A stretch of DNA of 64,000 nt. It comes from Fusobacterium sp. Its GTDB lineage: Bacteria > Fusobacteriota > Fusobacteriia > Fusobacteriales > Fusobacteriaceae. The stretch covers positions 1-64,000 of the forward strand of contig NZ_JAGIRL010000047.1 in NCBI RefSeq assembly GCF_019012925.1, given 5' to 3'. The position numbers and the translations under genes are program-made. The notes under the pieces were generated by a model. That model searched no databases. It had not been told where the DNA came from and saw nothing but the letters and a program-made list of their open reading frames with translations. Below, in pieces: positions 58,856-64,000 of this stretch (position 1 is the stretch's first letter; each line of letters begins with the position of its first letter).

Positions 58856-59867
58856 AATATTTTTAATACTTTTACTAATAATGATAGTTTTGCTATTTAC
58901 TTTTATTGTAACAATAGGATCTGTTTCAATAAAAGGAAGTACTGTTTGGAAAATAATAATTAATAAAATTTTAGGAGAAGAAGTTCTTGTTAAAGACTGG
59001 AAAAATAGTATTGAAATAATAGTGTGGAATATAAGAATACCGAGAATAATTGCATCATTATTATCAGGAGGGGCATTAACTTTAGTTGGAATATTGATGC
59101 AATGTTTAACTAAAAATCCATTAGCAAGTCCTTATATTTTAGGAATTTCATCAGGAGCAAGTACAGGAGCAGTATTAGCTATAATATTTTTTAATAATAT
59201 TATGTTTTCAGTTCCTCTAGGTGCTTTTATACTTGGAAGTTTAACAGCTTTTATAGTATTTTTCTTTAGTGAAAAAGATGGATTTTCAAATACAAAATTA
59301 GTACTTACGGGAGTAGCTATTTCATCTCTATTTTCAGGATTAACAACCTTGATAATAACAATTGCACCTAAAGAAAATGATGTTAGAGATGCATTATTTT
59401 GGATGTCAGGAAGTTTAAGTGGAATAGAATGGGAAAATATTCCGATAATAGGGATTGTTCTAATTGTGGCAACTATATTAATTTATCCTAGATATAGAGA
59501 AATGAATATTTTAGTAACAGGGGATGAAAATGCTTTAACTTTAGGAGTAAATGTAAAAAAAATAAGAATATTTCTAATGTTAATTTCGACACTTGTAACA
59601 GGAATAATAGTTTCAAATACAGGAATAATAGGATTCGTAGGATTAATTATTCCACATATAACAAGAGTATTAGTAGGGGGGAATCATAAAAAAGTTATAC
59701 CTTTAGCAATACTTTTAGGGGGATTATTTTTAATGTTGACTGATACAGTAACAAGAGTAATATTTTCTTCACAAGAAATTCCAATAGGAGTAATAACTTC
59801 AATAATAGGAGTACCATTTTTTCTTCAAATGCTAAGAAAAAGAGGGTATAAATTTAGAGGGGAATAA
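58830..59867 (+). CDS. btuC: FecCD-family permease (BtuC-like)
   Basis: Inner-membrane subunit with about ten helices. Characteristic stretches are RIPRIIASLLSGGALTLVGILMQCLTKNPLASPYILGISSGAS, LVLTGVAISSLFSG, and the coupling segment GIIGFVGLIIPHITRVLVG near residue 265 that contacts the ATPase. 345 residues is the usual length. It sits between the binding protein and the ATPase genes, forming a complete importer with two copies each of BtuC and BtuD. Confidence 0.93.
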   Translation: MENKIKNYKIFLILLLIMIVLLFTFIVTIGSVSIKGSTVWKIIINKILGEEVLVKDWKNSIEIIVWNIRIPRIIASLLSGGALTLVGILMQCLTKNPLASPYILGISSGASTGAVLAIIFFNNIMFSVPLGAFILGSLTAFIVFFFSEKDGFSNTKLVLTGVAISSLFSGLTTLIITIAPKENDVRDALFWMSGSLSGIEWENIPIIGIVLIVATILIYPRYREMNILVTGDENALTLGVNVKKIRIFLMLISTLVTGIIVSNTGIIGFVGLIIPHITRVLVGGNHKKVIPLAILLGGLFLMLTDTVTRVIFSSQEIPIGVITSIIGVPFFLQMLRKRGYKFRGE

Positions 59868-59868
59868 A

Positions 59869-60627
59869 ATGGATTCAATAATAACTATAGAAAAATTATC
59901 TTATTCGATAGATAATAAAAAAATATTAAAAGATATCTCATTAAAGGTGAAAAAAAGACAAATAGTGGGAATTATAGGTGCAAATGGCTGTGGAAAAAGT
60001 ACTTTATTGAAAAATATTTATAAGTATTTAAGTAGAGATTCGGGAAAAATAGAGATAGATTCCATTTTAATTGATAACTATAAAGTAGAAGAGCTAGCCA
60101 AAAAAATAACAGTATTATTACAAAATCAGAATATAAATTTTGATTTCACAGTAGAAGAATTAGTAGAAATGGGAAGGTTTATTCATAAAAAATCAATTTT
60201 TGATTCATTAAAAACTGATAATATAGTTAATATGTCATTAAAAGCTGTAGGAATGTATGAATTTAAAGATCGAAGTTTTTTAGAGCTTTCGGGAGGAGAG
60301 AGACAAAGAGTATTAGTAGCAAAATGCTTATCTCAAGAGAGTGAGATTATAATTTTAGATGAACCAACTAATCATTTAGATATAAAATACAAAATTCAAA
60401 TAATGAATATAATAAAACAATTGAATAAGACTATTTTAACTGTGATACATGATATAAATATAGCTAGTAATTATTGTGATTATATATATGCTTTAAAAAA
60501 CGGAAGTATTATATGTTGTGGAACACCAAGAGAAGTTTTAACAAAAGAAAATATAAAGAATATATTTGATGTAGAATGTGAAGTGATACCACATCCTAAA
60601 ACTAAGTTACCATTAATTATTTTTTAA
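59869..60627 (+). CDS. btuD: ABC importer ATPase (BtuD-like)
   Basis: ATP-binding subunit of the FecE/BtuD group. Walker A is GANGCGKST near residue 37, the Q-loop is VLLQNQN, the signature is ELSGGERQRVLVA and Walker B is IIILDEPTNHLD, with the H-loop at VIHDINIA. Start follows the btuC stop by one base. The operon ends here with a stable hairpin. Confidence 0.93.
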   Translation: MDSIITIEKLSYSIDNKKILKDISLKVKKRQIVGIIGANGCGKSTLLKNIYKYLSRDSGKIEIDSILIDNYKVEELAKKITVLLQNQNINFDFTVEELVEMGRFIHKKSIFDSLKTDNIVNMSLKAVGMYEFKDRSFLELSGGERQRVLVAKCLSQESEIIILDEPTNHLDIKYKIQIMNIIKQLNKTILTVIHDINIASNYCDYIYALKNGSIICCGTPREVLTKENIKNIFDVECEVIPHPKTKLPLIIF

Positions 60628-60630
60628 AAT

Positions 60631-60654
60631 AGGGACTGTAAATCTACAGTCCCT
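60631..60654. terminator. Hairpin between the converging btuD and lepA genes
   Basis: AGGGACTGTA and TACAGTCCCT pair perfectly over 10 bases with loop AATC. Flanks are A/T mixed rather than pure T, but position between two converging genes fits a terminator. Confidence 0.65.
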
Positions 60655-60660
60655 AAAATA

Positions 60661-62463
60661 TTAATCATTTAATTTTAATACAGAAACGAAAGCCTCTTGA
60701 GGAATTTCAACGTTTCCTATGCTCTTCATTCTTTTCTTTCCTTCTTTTTGTTTTTCAAGAAGTTTTTTCTTTCTTGTAATATCTCCACCATAACATTTAG
60801 CTATAACGTTCTTTCTATAAGCTTTTATAGTTTCTCTAGCTATAACCTTTGCTCCTAGAGCAGCTTGGATAGGGATTTCAAATTGTTGTCTAGGAATAAC
60901 CTCTTTTAACTTTTCACATATTGCTCTACCTCTACTATAAGCACCATCTTTGTGAGCTATAAATGAGAAGGCATCTACAGGTTTACCAGAAACAAGTATA
61001 TCAACTTTTACAAGATCAGATTCTTTATATCCAACCAACTCATATTCGAATGAAGCATAACCCTTAGTTCTTGACTTAAGTTTATCATAGAAATCTATAA
61101 CGATCTCAGCAAGAGGAAGTTCATAAGTTAACATTGATCTATTTTCATCAATGAAATCCATACCGATAAATATACCTCTCTTCTCTTGACATAGTTCCAT
61201 TACGTTACCAACATAATCTTTAGGAACAATTACCTTACCTCTTATAAATGGCTCTTCAACAGACATTCTACCTCTTCCACCATCTGGGAATTCACAAGGG
61301 TTATCAATAACTAAGACCTCTTGATTTTCCATATTTACTCTATATTCAACTGAAGGTGTAGTAGAGATAAGATCTATATTGTACTCTCTTCTAAGTCTTT
61401 CAACAATAATTTCCATATGTAATAATCCTAAGAATCCACATCTGAATCCAAATCCTAGAGCTATTGAAGTTTCAGGAACAAATGTAAGTGAAGCATCATT
61501 AAGTTGTAATTTTTCTAAAGCTTCTCTCAAATCTTCATAATCATCAGTAAATAGTGGATAAACTCCAGCAAATACCATTGATTGAGCAGGTTTAAATCCT
61601 TCTAATGGGAAGATACAAGGTCTATTAGTATGTGTGATAGTATCTCCAACTCTAGTATCATGAATAGTTTTAACTCCTGTGATTATATAACCAACTGAAC
61701 CAGAAGTAAGTTCGTTTTGAGGTTTCATAGTAGGAGAGAATACTCCAACTTCTAAGACATCAAAATCTTTTTCAGTTGACCAAATTCTAATTTTATCTCC
61801 TTTTTTAATACAACCATCTAAAACTTTAACATATGTAATTACCCCTCTATAATCGTCAAATTTAGAGTCGAATATTAAAGCTTTTAGAGGAGCTTCCTCA
61901 TCATACTCAGGAGCAGGAACTCTTTGAACTATTGCTTCTAATAGCTCTTCAATACCAATTCCAGTTTTACCTGAACACATAACAGCATCATCAGCAGGTA
62001 GACCGATTACATCTTCTATCTCTAACTTTACCTTATCTGGATCAGCAGCAGGAAGATCTATTTTATTGATAACAGGAACAATCTCAAGGTTATTTTCAAT
62101 TGCTAAATACACATTGGCAAGAGTTTGTGCCTCTACTCCTTGAGCAGCATCTACAACAAGTAGAGCTCCTTCACAAGCTGATAGAGATCTTGAAACCTCA
62201 TAGATAAAGTCCACGTGTCCTGGAGTATCAATTAAGTTTAACTCATACTCTATTCCATCTTTTGCTTTGTAGTATAGAGTTACTGCTTGAGCTTTTATAG
62301 TTATTCCCTTCTCTCTCTCCAAATCCATAGAGTCAAGAAGTTGCTCTTTCATCTCTCTTTTAGAAACAGCACCAGTATATTCAAGTAGTCTATCTGCAAT
62401 AGTTGACTTTCCATGATCTATATGTGCAATGATAGAGAAGTTTCTTTTATGTTTTTGTAACAT
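60661..62463 (-). CDS. lepA: Translation elongation factor 4 (LepA)
   Basis: Ribosome-bound GTPase. G1 is [17 protein letters not shown]2 contains [14 protein letters not shown]3 is DTPGHVDF, G4 is [10 protein letters not shown]. The C-terminal LepA-specific domain ends with the lysine-rich [19 protein letters not shown]. 600 residues is full length. The gene is preceded by a ribosome binding site AGGAGG and separated from the cyclophilin gene by a terminator. Confidence 0.97.
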   Translation of the reverse strand: MLQKHKRNFSIIAHIDHGKSTIADRLLEYTGAVSKREMKEQLLDSMDLEREKGITIKAQAVTLYYKAKDGIEYELNLIDTPGHVDFIYEVSRSLSACEGALLVVDAAQGVEAQTLANVYLAIENNLEIVPVINKIDLPAADPDKVKLEIEDVIGLPADDAVMCSGKTGIGIEELLEAIVQRVPAPEYDEEAPLKALIFDSKFDDYRGVITYVKVLDGCIKKGDKIRIWSTEKDFDVLEVGVFSPTMKPQNELTSGSVGYIITGVKTIHDTRVGDTITHTNRPCIFPLEGFKPAQSMVFAGVYPLFTDDYEDLREALEKLQLNDASLTFVPETSIALGFGFRCGFLGLLHMEIIVERLRREYNIDLISTTPSVEYRVNMENQEVLVIDNPCEFPDGGRGRMSVEEPFIRGKVIVPKDYVGNVMELCQEKRGIFIGMDFIDENRSMLTYELPLAEIVIDFYDKLKSRTKGYASFEYELVGYKESDLVKVDILVSGKPVDAFSFIAHKDGAYSRGRAICEKLKEVIPRQQFEIPIQAALGAKVIARETIKAYRKNVIAKCYGGDITRKKKLLEKQKEGKKRMKSIGNVEIPQEAFVSVLKLND

Positions 62464-62551
62464 TATTACCTCCTAATCTAAATCTATTTATTCACATAAT
62501 ATTATAAAAGATAATACAAAAAAATACAATATTTTTTTACTTAGAGATGAA

Positions 62552-62610
62552 AAAAGGAAAAAGATTATTCTAATAAGCATCAGCCACTAGAAGTAACTTT
62601 TTCCTTTTAA
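62552..62610 (-). terminator. Terminator of the cyclophilin operon
   Basis: On the minus strand AAAAGGAAAAAG pairs with CTTTTTCCTTTT across a 34-base loop and a T run follows. Confidence 0.6.
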
Positions 62611-62644
62611 TAGATTAGCTATTTAATTTTAACTTAAAAATACA

Positions 62645-63286
62645 CTATTTTTTTAAGTTAGGCATAGTTTGAACTAATATATCATCTATGTTTTTTACAA
62701 GTTCAGCTTGAGCTGCTAAGAAAGCATCTACATCTCCACTGATCTCAATAGTTTCTATAATATCTCCTTGAGCAACATTATCAACTATTTTTTGGTCATC
62801 TTCAGAAACAACCTCACCAAATATTGTGTGTTTATAGTTTAACCAATCAGTAGGTACATGAGTTATAAAGAATTGAGAACCATTTGTATTAGGTCCAGCA
62901 TTAGCCATAGCTAATAATCCTTTTCTATCAAATACTACTCCCTCTTTAAATTCATCACCAAATTGGTAACCAGGTCCACCAGCACCTGTACCAGTAGGAT
63001 CTCCACCTTGAATCATGAAATCAGCAATTACTCTATGGAATTTTAATCCATCATAATAACCTCTTTTAGATAGGTGTACAAAGTTTGTAACTGTCATTGG
63101 TGCAACTTCTGGGAATAATTTTAAATTGATATCTCCCTTAGTAGTTTTTATTTTAGCATTTAATACTATATTTTCCACGTGATTTCCCTCCTTAATATTC
63201 AACGGTTTACCAGCTTTTTTATGAGCTTGATAATAAAATCCTCCAGCTATTATTAGCAGAAGAATAACTATTTTTAAAAATTTCAT
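62645..63286 (-). CDS. Membrane-anchored cyclophilin-type peptidyl-prolyl isomerase
   Basis: Folding catalyst outside the cytoplasm. The N-terminus ([19 protein letters not shown]) is a signal anchor without lipobox. The cyclophilin domain is complete: [38 protein letters not shown] with the catalytic Arg, [27 protein letters not shown] and HTIFGEVV. The ATG at 63286 follows GGAGG; an in-frame ATG at 63307 has no good site. It lies 28 bases after the gene upstream and is cotranscribed with it. Confidence 0.92.
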   Translation of the reverse strand: MKFLKIVILLLIIAGGFYYQAHKKAGKPLNIKEGNHVENIVLNAKIKTTKGDINLKLFPEVAPMTVTNFVHLSKRGYYDGLKFHRVIADFMIQGGDPTGTGAGGPGYQFGDEFKEGVVFDRKGLLAMANAGPNTNGSQFFITHVPTDWLNYKHTIFGEVVSEDDQKIVDNVAQGDIIETIEISGDVDAFLAAQAELVKNIDDILVQTMPNLKK

Positions 63287-63313
63287 AGTTCCTCCATATT
63301 CTAACATATTTTT

Positions 63314-63985
63314 TTAATTTTTCATAGTTTGATTATATGTGTTTAGCATATCATCTTTAGAAATAGTACCATATATCTCATAGGCCCATTGAGAATCCAG
63401 CTTTTTATTGATATTATCTATATTTTTTTGAACTCTTAGTATCTTTTCTTCCAAGGCTCTATACTCTTCACGAACAGGCTGCAATCTGTAAATACATTCG
63501 ATTTGCTCCTCTTCCTGTATAGCATTTTTAAGATCCATAGCAAGTTTATCTTCACGATCTAATACTGAATTAACCTTATCCAGAAGATTGTACTTAGTAT
63601 TTTCCAGCTGTTTCTTTTCATATTCAAAAAGTTTTTTTACAACTTCAGCACCTGAATTATCTTTTAGTTCTTCTCTAATTTTTATTTGTGAATCTATAAA
63701 TTCCTTAGTTAGATTGTTCTCTTTCATAATATCAAAAATATATTTTTTTATATTTTCGATTTTTTCACTATCTATTGATTTTTCTTGATCATCCTCAATA
63801 ATTTCAGCTTTTAATCCCTTTAAAAGTTTCTCATATTTTGGAATAACTTCATTTTCTAAAATCTCAATAGCTGAGATTTCTCCGTTATTATTTAATTCAT
63901 CTAATCTTCTGTTAATTTTTATAAAAATTTGAAGTATAACCTCAATAGAAAATTTTAGAATCTCATTATACTCTTTTCTTTCCAT
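63314..63985 (-). CDS. Coiled-coil protein of unknown function
   Basis: About 223 residues, almost all helical and rich in Glu, Lys and Asn, with heptad-like segments (IKIREELKDNSGAEVVKKLFEY, EEKILRVQKNIDNINKKL). There is no signal peptide and no catalytic motif. I chose the ATG at 63985 after GGAGAG; an in-frame ATG at 63997 near the window edge is possible. It precedes the cyclophilin gene in a likely operon. The family is not recognised. Confidence 0.6.
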   Translation of the reverse strand: MERKEYNEILKFSIEVILQIFIKINRRLDELNNNGEISAIEILENEVIPKYEKLLKGLKAEIIEDDQEKSIDSEKIENIKKYIFDIMKENNLTKEFIDSQIKIREELKDNSGAEVVKKLFEYEKKQLENTKYNLLDKVNSVLDREDKLAMDLKNAIQEEEQIECIYRLQPVREEYRALEEKILRVQKNIDNINKKLDSQWAYEIYGTISKDDMLNTYNQTMKN

Positions 63986-64000
63986 TTCTCTCTCCATAAT

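Noticed and set aside
1-64000. CRISPR arrays, rRNA and tRNA genes
   Set aside because: No regularly spaced repeats, rRNA segments or tRNA cloverleaf sequences were noticed by reading; a dedicated tRNA scan was not possible.

Overview
The window is AT-rich DNA from a Gram-negative anaerobe, most likely a Fusobacterium. The basis is inference from gene content: an LpxL-type lipid A acyltransferase, a TonB-dependent receptor and a CsgG-like lipoprotein (outer membrane) sit beside SepF, MinCDE, a HemZ-type radical SAM protein and Lac-family PTS proteins, all in extreme low-GC codon usage. The species cannot be fixed from the sequence alone.

Layout. 1-351: 5' end of a tnpB gene with a collapsed tnpA in front of it (IS607 type). 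448-6373: proB, an S9 peptidase, a class V aminotransferase and a Na/phosphate cotransporter. 6428-12760: an alpha-galactoside PTS operon (IIA, TIM-barrel protein, IIC, GntR repressor, IIB, GH36 alpha-galactosidase) that sits between two near-identical 90-bp copies of the 3' end and terminator of the cotransporter gene, so it looks like an inserted cassette. 12857-14046: a zeta-toxin operon. 14051-21332: a minus-strand housekeeping run (mtnN, folC, a DivIC-like protein, a double-length hprK, nrnA, csgG-like, sepF, TSUP permease). 21422-31677: lpxL-like, htpG with a CIRCE-like operator, the earP-efp pair with rhamnosylatable Arg32, an ABC-F ATPase, a flavin reductase and minCDE. 31685-36410: an amino-acid decarboxylase with its antiporter, and a HAD phosphatase. 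36532-45608: pilT, hemZ, a ComEA-like protein, hslO, tatD-like, rlmA-like, acpS, a NuoE-like ferredoxin, prfB with its programmed frameshift, and gltX.

45640-55590 is the accessory region: secreted and membrane proteins of unknown role, an outer-membrane protein fragment, a wrecked type III restriction-modification locus with an intact YhcG-type nuclease, and a compact SIR2-HerA-small protein operon (anti-phage type) placed between two 66-bp direct repeats. After it come a charged orphan protein and a decayed element with in-frame stops, short membrane peptides and inverted repeats.

55720-60627 is a vitamin B12 uptake operon (outer-membrane receptor, binding protein, permease, ATPase) behind a cobalamin riboswitch with a clear terminator. 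The window closes with lepA, a membrane-anchored cyclophilin and a coiled-coil protein, all on the minus strand.

The most interesting points are the SIR2-HerA operon with a third, translationally coupled small gene; the fact that both cassettes (PTS and SIR2-HerA) are bounded by duplicated 3' ends of the upstream locus; and the fused HPr kinase whose first half has lost its catalytic motifs while its second half keeps its own ribosome binding site and start.
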